A program made the position numbers and the translations under genes. A stretch of DNA of 64,000 bases from Alcanivoracaceae bacterium (GTDB taxonomy: Bacteria; Pseudomonadota; Gammaproteobacteria; Pseudomonadales; Alcanivoracaceae). The notes under the pieces are model-generated. The model was given only the letters and a program-made list of their open reading frames with translations. It was not told where the DNA came from and did no database searches. The stretch covers positions 62,001 to 126,000 of the forward strand of contig JAGLCJ010000014.1 in assembly GCA_023146255.1 (NCBI GenBank), in the 5' to 3' direction. This document shows, one piece after another, positions 51,968 to 59,319 of the stretch (position 1 is its first letter; the number at the start of each line of letters is the position of its first letter).

Positions 51968-52405
51968 ATGACAATAGACTGGAATGCTTTTACTCCCTGG
52001 GCATCACTGGCCGGCGGCGCGCTGATCGGTCTGGCTGCCGCCCTGTTCCTGCTACTGAATGGCCGCATCGCCGGCATCAGCGGCATTGTTGGCGGTCTGC
52101 TGGCGCCGACTCGTGGCGACATCAGCTGGCGCGTTGCATTTGTCGTCGGCATGGTTGCGACTCCCGCTGTCTGGTTACTGTTCACGGCCCTCCCTGCGGT
52201 ACAGATTGATGCCGGTTACCCGATGCTGGTTATTGCAGGCTTGCTGGTAGGTGTCGGCACACGCTATGGCTCTGGCTGTACCAGTGGCCATGGCGTGTGC
52301 GGTTTGTCGCGCCTGTCACTGCGTTCGCTTGTCGCCACGCTCGCCTTTATGGCCGCTGGCTTCGTGACCGTATTTGTCGTACGCCACCTGACGGGAGGTT
52401 TCTGA
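51968..52405 (+). CDS. YeeE/YedE-type transporter half 1
   Basis: 145 aa with 4-5 membrane segments and the thiosulfate-channel signature GYGSGCTSGHGVCGLSRLS. YeeE-family proteins import thiosulfate-like sulfur compounds; the two-gene split form is like PmpA/PmpB. GGAGG overlaps the end of the regulator gene 9 nt before the ATG. The partner gene begins one base after the stop. Confidence 0.88.
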   Translation: MTIDWNAFTPWASLAGGALIGLAAALFLLLNGRIAGISGIVGGLLAPTRGDISWRVAFVVGMVATPAVWLLFTALPAVQIDAGYPMLVIAGLLVGVGTRYGSGCTSGHGVCGLSRLSLRSLVATLAFMAAGFVTVFVVRHLTGGF

Positions 52406-52406
52406 T

Positions 52407-52835
52407 ATGCAAAAGCACATTATCAGCGCTCTGCTGGTCGGACTGATATTCGGTGTTGGTCTGATCCTCGGCGGCATGACCAACCCGGCCAAAGTAATCG
52501 GCTTTCTGGATCTGTTCGGCAACTGGGATCCATCCCTGGCCTTCGTTATGGGCGGCGCCATCAGCGTCGGTCTGTTGGCGTTCAGGATCGCCGGCGGACG
52601 GCCCACTTCTCTGCTCGGCGAGCCGATGCGCATACCAACCCGGAAAGACATCGACACGCGGCTGGTACTCGGGTCTCTGGTTTTCGGAGCAGGCTGGGGG
52701 CTGGCGGGCTTCTGCCCCGGCCCGGCGCTGGTGGCGTTAGGTACCGGCAGCCTCAAGGCAACCATCTTCGTTGCCTCCATGCTCACAGGTATGGCGCTAT
52801 TCGAGCTGGTTGAACGCAGCCGTCGGAAGGCCTGA
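52407..52835 (+). CDS. YeeE/YedE-type transporter half 2 (DUF6691-like)
   Basis: 142 aa with 4 membrane segments. LIFGVGLILGGMTNPAKVIGFLD and GWGLAGFCPGPALVALG carry the second-half signature with its conserved Cys (GFCPGP). It pairs with the preceding protein to make one YeeE-like unit. Its coupling to the BigR-like regulator suggests response to sulfide or polysulfide. A terminator hairpin follows. Confidence 0.88.
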   Translation: MQKHIISALLVGLIFGVGLILGGMTNPAKVIGFLDLFGNWDPSLAFVMGGAISVGLLAFRIAGGRPTSLLGEPMRIPTRKDIDTRLVLGSLVFGAGWGLAGFCPGPALVALGTGSLKATIFVASMLTGMALFELVERSRRKA

Positions 52836-52842
52836 TACGCAA

Positions 52843-52866
52843 AGGGCAGGCCCGAAGGCCTGCCCT
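52843..52866. terminator. Terminator between convergent genes
   Basis: AGGGCAGGCC (52843-52852) / GGCCTGCCCT (52857-52866), loop CGAA, perfect 10-bp stem. The plus-strand continuation is GCTTTC; the minus-strand continuation is TTGCGTATC. It ends the YeeE pair and the gpx gene. Confidence 0.8.
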
Positions 52867-52870
52867 GCTT

Positions 52871-53350
52871 TCAAAGCAACTTCTCGATGTCCTTCGCCAG
52901 TGACTCCGGCTTGTCCGTCGGCGCATAGCGCTTCACCACCTGGCCATCCCGATTGACCAGAAACTTGGTGAAATTCCACTTCACTGCCTTGCTGCCCAAC
53001 AAACCCGGCGCTTCTTCTTTCAGGTGCCGGTACAAAGGATGGGCATCATCTCCGTTAACATCGATCTTGCCGAACAGCGGAAAATCGACACCAAAGTTCA
53101 GCTCGCAGAACTCACTGATCGCTGCCTCATCACCCGGCTCCTGATGACCGAACTGGTTGCAGGGAAAACCGAGCACTTCCAGACCACGCTCGCGATATTT
53201 TTCGAACAACGCCTGCAAACCCTTGTACTGCGGCGTGAAACCACACTTGCTGGCGGTATTCACAATCAGCAGAACCTTGCCCTGATACTGCGACAGGTCA
53301 ATATCCTTGCCGGCAATATCCTGAGCGGTGAAATCAAATACGGTCGTCAT
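52871..53350 (-). CDS. Glutathione peroxidase family protein
   Basis: 159 aa thioredoxin-fold enzyme. The peroxidatic Cys36 is in NTASKCGFTPQ, the Gln is in FPCNQFGHQEPG, and the Trp/Asn are in VKWNFTKFLV, completing the catalytic tetrad. A second Cys (FPCNQ) suggests a thioredoxin-dependent cycle as in most bacterial members, which reduce hydroperoxides in the cytoplasm. GAGGAGCAACC precedes the ATG. Transcribed alone. Confidence 0.92.
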   Translation of the reverse strand: MTTVFDFTAQDIAGKDIDLSQYQGKVLLIVNTASKCGFTPQYKGLQALFEKYRERGLEVLGFPCNQFGHQEPGDEAAISEFCELNFGVDFPLFGKIDVNGDDAHPLYRHLKEEAPGLLGSKAVKWNFTKFLVNRDGQVVKRYAPTDKPESLAKDIEKLL

Positions 53351-53504
53351 GGTTGCTCCTCTCGCGTTATCAGCATGGCTGCATCATCCCCTCTGCCCGC
53401 CCGGAACTCAATCCGTGACTGGAGCCGCCGGAGTTTGTGCAGTATCGTTCCGGTCACATGAACATCCGGTCACGGTGACAGTCGACAATGGCGATACGAC
53501 AGGC

Positions 53505-53885
53505 ATGACATTGCTCTGGGTAATGACCGGCAGCGCGATCGGCGCAATGGCCAGACTATGGGTAGTACAGAGCCTGCAGAAGAGACTGGGCCATGCCTTT
53601 CCGTGGGGAACGCTGGCCGTCAACGTCAGCGGCGCTCTGATCATCGGCCTGCTTGCCGGCGGTCTGATTCCGCCGCTGTCGGCAAACTCCCAACCGGGCT
53701 GGTCACTACTGGTTATCGGTGTGCTCGGCAGCTATACCACTGTGTCATCCTTCAGCCTGCAAACTCTGGCGCTATGGCAGGCAAGGCAGCGGCGCCAGGC
53801 ATGTATCAATGCGCTTGCTTCACTGCTGCTTTGTCTTGGCGCTGTGGCCACCGGGCTGGCGCTGGCCCAATGGGGCGCAGGTTGA
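53505..53885 (+). CDS. crcB: Fluoride exporter CrcB/Fluc, copy 1
   Basis: 126 aa with 4 membrane segments. Fluc motifs: GSAIGAMARLWV (with the conserved Arg), PWGTLAVNVSGALIIGLLAG (conserved Asn in the pore) and GVLGSYTTVSSFSLQTL (the phenylalanine/Thr box, with a Tyr for the first Phe). Forms dual-topology fluoride channels. The ATG at 53505 gives the usual length; the frame upstream lacks membrane character. No fluoride riboswitch is recognisable upstream. It overlaps the second copy by one base. Confidence 0.87.
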   Translation: MTLLWVMTGSAIGAMARLWVVQSLQKRLGHAFPWGTLAVNVSGALIIGLLAGGLIPPLSANSQPGWSLLVIGVLGSYTTVSSFSLQTLALWQARQRRQACINALASLLLCLGAVATGLALAQWGAG

Positions 53886-54274
53886 TGTCGCAACTGCCGG
53901 CATGGCGCCTTTATCTCGCTGTCGCCATCGGTGGCGCGCTCGGTGGCGGCTGCCGCTACTTGCTTGGCCTGGCGCTGCTGGGGTCCGGGTTACCCTGGGC
54001 AACCCTTCTGGCAAACTGCATGGGCTCGCTACTGATCGGTGGCTATGTCGCCCTGCCGACACAGTCACGCTGGGCCCGGGAACCGATCCATCTTTTTGTT
54101 ACTGCCGGGTTCTGCGGCGGCTTCACGACTTTCTCCCTGTTCAGCCTTGAGACGCTGTCTCTGCTGCAGCAGGACTGGCAATCGGGTCTGCTATGGGCAT
54201 CAGCTTCTGTGCTGCTCTGGTTGATATTCGTTAGTCTCGGCTATCGCGCCGGCAAATTTTTTTCTCGATCCTGA
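53885..54274 (+). CDS. crcB: Fluoride exporter CrcB/Fluc, copy 2
   Basis: 129 aa with 4 membrane segments and GGALGGGCRYLLG, PWATLLANCMGSLLIGGYV and TAGFCGGFTTFSLFSLETL, a complete Fluc set including both Phe of the polar track. Start ATG 53885 shares a base with the stop of copy 1 (TGATG). Tandem crcB genes usually encode a heterodimeric channel; copy 2 keeps the Phe residue that copy 1 has changed to Tyr. The dGTPase gene begins 13 nt after. Confidence 0.88.
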   Translation: MSQLPAWRLYLAVAIGGALGGGCRYLLGLALLGSGLPWATLLANCMGSLLIGGYVALPTQSRWAREPIHLFVTAGFCGGFTTFSLFSLETLSLLQQDWQSGLLWASASVLLWLIFVSLGYRAGKFFSRS

Positions 54275-54287
54275 ACGCGGAGATAGC

Positions 54288-55643
54288 ATGGACTGGGCAG
54301 TACTCCTGAACAAGGCACGACTTGGCCAGCGCAGCGCCAAGGATGAATCCGGCCGCACCGCGTTCTTGCGTGATCACGACAAGATTATTTTCTCCGGCGC
54401 GTTCAGGCGGCTGGCACGCAAGACCCAGGTACACCCGTTAGCCACCAACGATCATGTCCACAACCGTTTGACTCATTCGCTGGAAGTGTCCTGCGTTGGC
54501 CGCACACTTGGCATTCAGGTCGGCCAACGGCTTGCACTACAGAAGCTGCTGCCTGCAGGAATTGATGCCACGGATCTTGGCGATATTGTCCAGTCTGCCT
54601 GTCTTGCTCATGACATCGGCAACCCGCCTTTTGGGCATACCGGCGAGCGCGCCATTCGCGCCTGGTTTCGGCATCAGGGCAGTCAGTGGCTAAGCCTCCT
54701 GAGTGACTCTCAGCGTAACGATCTGGCGCTCTTTGAAGGCAATGCCCAGGGCTTTCGCATTCTGACCAAGTCTGAGTATCACCAGTATGACGATGGCATG
54801 CGTCTGACCTATGCCACACTTGCCACCTTCCTAAAGTATCCATGGCTGTCATCAGCCAGCGACCAACCGGACTGCCCGCGCCGCGGCAAATATAGCGCCT
54901 TCGTTGCCGACAGCGACGCATTCGAGGAAACCTGTCTGGCCACCGGGCTGCACAAGCTTGGCGAGATGCATTTTGTCCGCCACCCTCTTGCCTATCTGGT
55001 CGAAGCTGCCGACGATTTCTGTTACGCCATCATCGATCTTGAAGATGGCCTGGAAATGGACCTGCTGCATTGGGATGAAGTCCATGCGCTGCTGGCTCCT
55101 GCGTTTCCGGACAGCGAGGAAGTGCGCACGTTGTTGCAATCCGACATGCGTGTCGGCCGCAAGGCTGCCCTGCTACGCGGCAAGATCATCGAGCGATTCA
55201 TCGACGCTGGCGTGGAAACCTTTATGGCCAACCATGACAAGCTACTGGCCGGAACCCTTGAAGGCGACCTGATATCGCACTGCGAACCGGCGGTACGCAA
55301 TGTGGTAGAAAATGCCAAGCAACTGGCCCGCACCAAGGTGTTTGAACACCCGCGCAAGATTGAGCTTGAGATTGGTGCGTTTGAAGTGATTGGCACATTG
55401 CTGGGTGGACTGATAGAAGCCGCCGTCTCCCATGCCAGAAATGATGAATCCAACTATCGGCATCAGCGCATTATCGACCTGATCGGCCGGCACAGCTTTC
55501 CGCCGACTCTGGACAGTATGGATGAACAACAACGCATCTATGAATGCATCATGCGTGCAGTGGACTTTCTTGCCGGCATGACAGACAACTACGCCACCTA
55601 TCTGGCCAAGCAATTTGCTGGCATGGCAGAAACACGATACTGA
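54288..55643 (+). CDS. dgt: dNTP triphosphohydrolase (dGTPase-like)
   Basis: 451 aa HD-domain enzyme. The HD metal residues are His63 (RLTHSLEV), His108 and Asp109 (CLAHDIGNPPFGHTGE), with the distal Asp in the DDFCYAIIDLEDGLE segment. The N-terminal RTAFLRDHDKIIFSGAFRRLARKTQV is typical of dGTPase-like enzymes. It hydrolyses dNTPs to nucleosides and triphosphate. It follows crcB by 13 nt and may share its transcript. A terminator follows. Confidence 0.9.
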   Translation: MDWAVLLNKARLGQRSAKDESGRTAFLRDHDKIIFSGAFRRLARKTQVHPLATNDHVHNRLTHSLEVSCVGRTLGIQVGQRLALQKLLPAGIDATDLGDIVQSACLAHDIGNPPFGHTGERAIRAWFRHQGSQWLSLLSDSQRNDLALFEGNAQGFRILTKSEYHQYDDGMRLTYATLATFLKYPWLSSASDQPDCPRRGKYSAFVADSDAFEETCLATGLHKLGEMHFVRHPLAYLVEAADDFCYAIIDLEDGLEMDLLHWDEVHALLAPAFPDSEEVRTLLQSDMRVGRKAALLRGKIIERFIDAGVETFMANHDKLLAGTLEGDLISHCEPAVRNVVENAKQLARTKVFEHPRKIELEIGAFEVIGTLLGGLIEAAVSHARNDESNYRHQRIIDLIGRHSFPPTLDSMDEQQRIYECIMRAVDFLAGMTDNYATYLAKQFAGMAETRY

Positions 55644-55666
55644 TTCGGGCGATACAGAAATGAAAA

Positions 55667-55686
55667 CGGCCCCGAAGGGCCGCTTT
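55667..55686. terminator. Terminator between dgt and PEP-CTERM gene 3
   Basis: CGGCCC (55667-55672) / GGGCCG (55677-55682), loop CGAA, then CTTT on the plus strand and TTTTCAT on the minus strand. It ends dgt and, on the other strand, the PEP-CTERM gene that stops at 55723. Confidence 0.75.
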
Positions 55687-55722
55687 CCTGCCATCAGGCA
55701 GTTTACCGAACAACAACCCTGA

Positions 55723-56436
55723 TCAAGCCTGACGACGACGCGCCATGCCCAGCCCGGCCAGTGCGGCACCGAACAGCAACAGCGTACCCGGCTCCGGAAC
55801 GTTTACCGGCGGCAGTACCGCGGTGAACGAAGCGATCAGCTCGGCAGTGTTAATCTGGTTCTCGATCGTGCTGAAGAACTCAGTGAATACGCCACCCTGC
55901 ATGAAGCCGAGCAGGGTCAGGGTGTAATCAATACCGTTGACGTTGAAGCTGTCACTGCTGACCAGATTCGAAAAGCTGACAATATCGTTGGCGCAGGTCG
56001 GCAGCGGCGAGCAGCCATTGGTGGTCTCGTTATGCAGGAACGAGAATACAAACGGGCCTTCGCTTACCGGATTACCCTCTACTTCCAGATCCGCCATGAT
56101 GTCGAGGCTGAGACCGGTAATGGAAGTGCCGGCGACAATCGGAAAGTTGAAGTGGGTGAAGTCACCGAGAGAAAACTGGGTGCCAGTTTCCACTACAAAT
56201 GCCGGCGGCGCAGCGGAATCAAAACGGTAGCCACTCTGGCCACCTTCCGCCGGGGTGCCCCAGCGTACTTCTTCGTTACCGGCAATGCCGTCCGAGTTGG
56301 TGAAATTGACATTGGTTCCACCAGCAACATCGTTGAAGTCAGCGCCAACAACACTGATGGTGACAGGTACAGCGGCTGCCTGTGCAGCCAGTGCCAGCGC
56401 GGCAGCGCCGGCGAGCAGGTGACGGATCGGTTTCAT
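55723..56436 (-). CDS. PEP-CTERM protein 3, choice-of-anchor K type
   Basis: 237 aa. Signal peptide (cut after AQAAA), then choice-of-anchor K features: TNVNFTNSDGIAGNEEVRWGTPA, SGYRFDSAAPP, FSLGDFTHFNFPIVAGTS. The sorting signal is VPEPGTLLLFGAALAGLG with RRRQA at the end. It is a predicted XrtA substrate placed 15 kb outside the main locus. The ATG at 56436 is preferred over the extension to 56631, which would run across the sigma-54 element. It is transcribed alone from a sigma-54 promoter with two PEP-CTERM boxes. Confidence 0.9.
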   Translation of the reverse strand: MKPIRHLLAGAAALALAAQAAAVPVTISVVGADFNDVAGGTNVNFTNSDGIAGNEEVRWGTPAEGGQSGYRFDSAAPPAFVVETGTQFSLGDFTHFNFPIVAGTSITGLSLDIMADLEVEGNPVSEGPFVFSFLHNETTNGCSPLPTCANDIVSFSNLVSSDSFNVNGIDYTLTLLGFMQGGVFTEFFSTIENQINTAELIASFTAVLPPVNVPEPGTLLLFGAALAGLGMARRRQA

Positions 56437-56544
56437 GCAGATCTCCAGATCAAATGAGCTAGTCGCGTTGCCAGGCTGACGGTGCCCGGATACCGGTCGA
56501 CGAGCTGGTCCCCCTTGGACCCCCGTTCGGACAGCCCATTGGAA

Positions 56545-56559
56545 GCAGGAGACGTGCCA
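56545..56559 (-). promoter_or_regulatory. Sigma-54 promoter of PEP-CTERM gene 3
   Basis: On the minus strand TGGCAC-GTCTC-CTGC, a perfect -24 TGGCAC and a GC at -12. It lies about 109 nt before the ATG at 56436, so the leader is long. The same CTGC variant occurs at PEP-CTERM gene 2. Confidence 0.75.
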
Positions 56560-56610
56560 GATAAACATATCTTTTATAAACAGATGGTTAGGAAACCTTC
56601 CGCGCTGCAA

Positions 56611-56627
56611 TGTAAAAAAAGTCGACA
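56611..56627 (-). promoter_or_regulatory. PEP-CTERM box, proximal copy at gene 3
   Basis: On the minus strand TGTCGACTTTTTTTACA, 13 of 17 positions equal to the palindromic copy at gene 1. It ends 51 nt upstream of the -24 element. The other copy starts 43 nt further upstream. Confidence 0.65.
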
Positions 56628-56653
56628 GCAATAAACTGTGACTGGCATCTCAA

Positions 56654-56670
56654 TGTAAAGATCGCCGACA
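56654..56670 (-). promoter_or_regulatory. PEP-CTERM box, distal copy at gene 3
   Basis: On the minus strand TGTCGGCGATCTTTACA. It keeps the TGTC and TTTACA ends. It lies directly against the stop codon of the upstream gene (56671) and 43 nt from the proximal copy, the same spacing as at gene 2. Confidence 0.55.
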
Positions 56671-57093
56671 TCAACAGGTGCGATCAGCATTGCGCCCCTG
56701 CACCGCCTCCACGCCATGGAATTCACGGCGGATATCAACGCGAGGGCCGCTACGGCGCCAGTCGCCTCCCGGCAACCAGCGGGCGTTGGCAGGAGGCTCA
56801 GGCTGGTAATAAACCCAGGCCAGACCAACCGAGGTTCGTTCGCGTCGTCGCCGGTAAAAACGCGGATACTCCTCCAGCACATCCAGACGATACAGGTGCG
56901 CAAGACTCAGCCGATACACTTCACCGCGAACCCTGCCACCGCCTCCGTGACAGGCAACCGGATACTGGCCCAACGACCAGAGTGACAATCCTCTTGCACT
57001 GATCGCCCGGCCAAGCGGGACCGCACCACGCATCCAGTGGTGATTGCGCTCCCCGCGCATCAAAGTGCCGTAAACAAAAACCCGGGTTGTCAT
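56671..57093 (-). CDS. Gamma-glutamylcyclotransferase family protein
   Basis: 140 aa AIG2/GGCT-like fold. VFVYGTLMRGERNHHWM carries the YGTL substrate loop (Tyr8-Leu11), and Glu74 in LDVLEEYPRFY is the expected catalytic acid. Family members cyclise gamma-glutamyl amines or peptides to 5-oxoproline. The ATG at 57093 (MTTRVFVYG) fits the family start. It is transcribed toward PEP-CTERM gene 3, but that gene has its own promoter. Confidence 0.87.
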   Translation of the reverse strand: MTTRVFVYGTLMRGERNHHWMRGAVPLGRAISARGLSLWSLGQYPVACHGGGGRVRGEVYRLSLAHLYRLDVLEEYPRFYRRRRERTSVGLAWVYYQPEPPANARWLPGGDWRRSGPRVDIRREFHGVEAVQGRNADRTC

Positions 57094-57136
57094 GCTGGCA
57101 TGGTCGCGCAAGCAGCGAAGCAGGGAAAGAGCAGAC

Positions 57137-59311
57137 TCAGTTCGGGATCTTCATGATTACTTCACTGTTCCAGGTCCCGGCTGGAATAGCGATACGACCA
57201 AAGTTCTCGGTGCCGAATCCCACCGTGCCCACCAAAGGCTGACCAGCCGGCCCGCCGAAGTGTGCCGACTGGCCAATGTCCAGATCGTTACGGATGGCAA
57301 GTTGCGGCAATCCGTCAACTGTGTTCTGACCGGAAACAATTGACAGGCTACCATTACGCCAGCCGATGCGACCGCTGACATCGCGGACAAAGAACTGGGA
57401 CTGAGGGCTGGAAACCTCACCAACGGTGATATAGGAACCGCCATCAAAATCCAGCAGTCCGTTGAAGCCGATAGGAGCCGCCCCTGTCACGCCGTCCACA
57501 GGAAGTGGATTGAGCACAAAGATAAATCGGTTGGTCTGCAGATTCACATCAATCAGCGAGACTCTGGTGATGGCCGCATAACTGAGATCCGCCAGATCTC
57601 CCCCACCAAAGATTCCGCGGAAGCGGTACTGGGCAAGCGAATCTGTTTGCAGCCATAGCCCGCCAGGCAGATCCGGATAACCACTGTCTCCCGACGTGAC
57701 ACGAAGGAAAAGATCTCGTGCGCGATACATGATGTCGCCGTTGAGAAAGCCCACTCCGGCCTGCCCGCTTCCTGTCGACGTAGCAGTATCTGCAAGAAGA
57801 AAGTGGGTGTTTGTTCGCCAGCCGTCACCGGCACTGGCTCTGACTGCCGGGTTGGTACTGTTCGCTCTTCGCCAGGCATCCGGGGACTGCGCCAGCAACG
57901 TCACGTCAGCACGTAACCCGGTATCCGTGACGGTCGGAGCAACGCCCTGCCCGCGGCCCTGCGGACGGATAAAGATGTCGGCATCAAGCTTGCCGTAGGT
58001 AAAAACCACGCCCCAGTTGATCGGCGTCACCGCACCACCCGCCAACGGGTCAATTACCTCAACCAGAGAGCTGTATGCATGCAGATGAGCATCGCGCAGC
58101 AACACACCAAAAGCTGCATCACCGATACCAGGCGGATTGCTTGCCAACCATTCGCCTCCCGAGGCAACACACGATGCCTGATCAGGAACTCCGCTTGTGA
58201 AATTACCCGCACACAACCCCGCCGGCCCGGCGCCGCCCTGAAAAGCATCAAAAATAACCGGGAACGAGAACATCGGCCCGGGAGCATTACCAAAGCGCTG
58301 CCAGTCAGAAAAGCGAACATAGGTGCCGTTACCGGATGCCTCTCCGATCAACAGGGCAAAGTCGCTATCGAAATCCCACTGGCTGAGCAGGTTTATGCCC
58401 TCGGACCGCACGCCTGTCTGGCTTCCATCATAATCCTGGAATGTGTTTGGCCCGATCATGTAGGTGCCATAGCCAAATCCGCCAGCGCCAAGGCGCTGCA
58501 GCGGATTAACAAGCCCACCCTGCCAGCCAAATCGCATCAGATGGTTTCGCCCGCCGGTATCAAAGTCGGCAGGGTTCGCCTTGAATGCCAGATCAAATGT
58601 CAAAGCCACATTGGCATTTGCACTGGAAAACTCGATGCCGTTGTTCTCAAGAGCAATACGGCCCGGTGCAGCCTGATGCCCCCCGGCTGCGCCATTTGTG
58701 AACGCCATATTGAACACAAGATTGCCAAAACTGAGCTCGGCGGCTCCGGCATCACCCTGACGGTAGATAAGATCGCCAGTCGACTGGAGAGAAAACCCGG
58801 CATAATCACCACCGGCATTGAATAGCCCGTGACGATTGCTCAACTCCAGACTACCTTGTGATTGCAGGGCAAACTGACCCAGCGACCGGGAACTGGCATC
58901 AAGCGAAGCCGTATTGAGTGTCAAACCACCCAGCACCAGACGCTGTGGCTGCCAGTCCAGAGACAGCCCCATCTGCGCATTCCCGCCGCCATCGCTGCCA
59001 ACATCAAGATCCGCTTGTATCTGCACCGGCCCGCCAACACCCGTTAACGCAAGGTCACTGGCAATGGTACAGGCATGGCGATTTGCATCACCGCCAGTGC
59101 ACTGCCCCGGCGCCGCCATACCCGAATCGGTTATCCAGTTCAGCCTGTCCGCATTCACACCTGCCGCGCTGGTCAAGGCGACATTGATACCATCACGTGC
59201 GTCTACTCCGGCAAGATCCCGATCATCCAGTGGCTGCATGGCATTGGCGCGCAATAGAGAGCTGCCAATTATGCAGCCCACCACAACCATGACCCGACCG
59301 CGCTCACGCAT
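57137..59311 (-). CDS. Large exported beta-rich protein, gene 4 of the four-gene surface operon
   Basis: 724 aa from ATG 59311 (a TTG at 59323 overlaps the upstream TGA). Signal peptide to about residue 24, then QPLDDRDLAGVDARDGINVALTS, the motif L-x-D-x-x-L-x-x-V-x-x-x-x-G shared by all four proteins of this operon. The rest is Gly/Asn/Asp-rich beta repeats (GGLTLNTASLDASSRS, LGQFALQSQGSLELSN) with no enzyme motif. The N-terminal motif resembles FilA/DUF6160-type pilus-associated proteins. Cell-surface or appendage location is inferred. It is the last gene of the operon. Confidence 0.75.
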   Translation of the reverse strand: MRERGRVMVVVGCIIGSSLLRANAMQPLDDRDLAGVDARDGINVALTSAAGVNADRLNWITDSGMAAPGQCTGGDANRHACTIASDLALTGVGGPVQIQADLDVGSDGGGNAQMGLSLDWQPQRLVLGGLTLNTASLDASSRSLGQFALQSQGSLELSNRHGLFNAGGDYAGFSLQSTGDLIYRQGDAGAAELSFGNLVFNMAFTNGAAGGHQAAPGRIALENNGIEFSSANANVALTFDLAFKANPADFDTGGRNHLMRFGWQGGLVNPLQRLGAGGFGYGTYMIGPNTFQDYDGSQTGVRSEGINLLSQWDFDSDFALLIGEASGNGTYVRFSDWQRFGNAPGPMFSFPVIFDAFQGGAGPAGLCAGNFTSGVPDQASCVASGGEWLASNPPGIGDAAFGVLLRDAHLHAYSSLVEVIDPLAGGAVTPINWGVVFTYGKLDADIFIRPQGRGQGVAPTVTDTGLRADVTLLAQSPDAWRRANSTNPAVRASAGDGWRTNTHFLLADTATSTGSGQAGVGFLNGDIMYRARDLFLRVTSGDSGYPDLPGGLWLQTDSLAQYRFRGIFGGGDLADLSYAAITRVSLIDVNLQTNRFIFVLNPLPVDGVTGAAPIGFNGLLDFDGGSYITVGEVSSPQSQFFVRDVSGRIGWRNGSLSIVSGQNTVDGLPQLAIRNDLDIGQSAHFGGPAGQPLVGTVGFGTENFGRIAIPAGTWNSEVIMKIPN

Positions 59312-59319
59312 AACCTGCC

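Noticed and set aside
53351..53504. Possible fluoride riboswitch upstream of crcB
   Set aside because: The conserved crcB-motif core with its paired stem and pseudoknot could not be found in this stretch; only ordinary leader sequence is seen.
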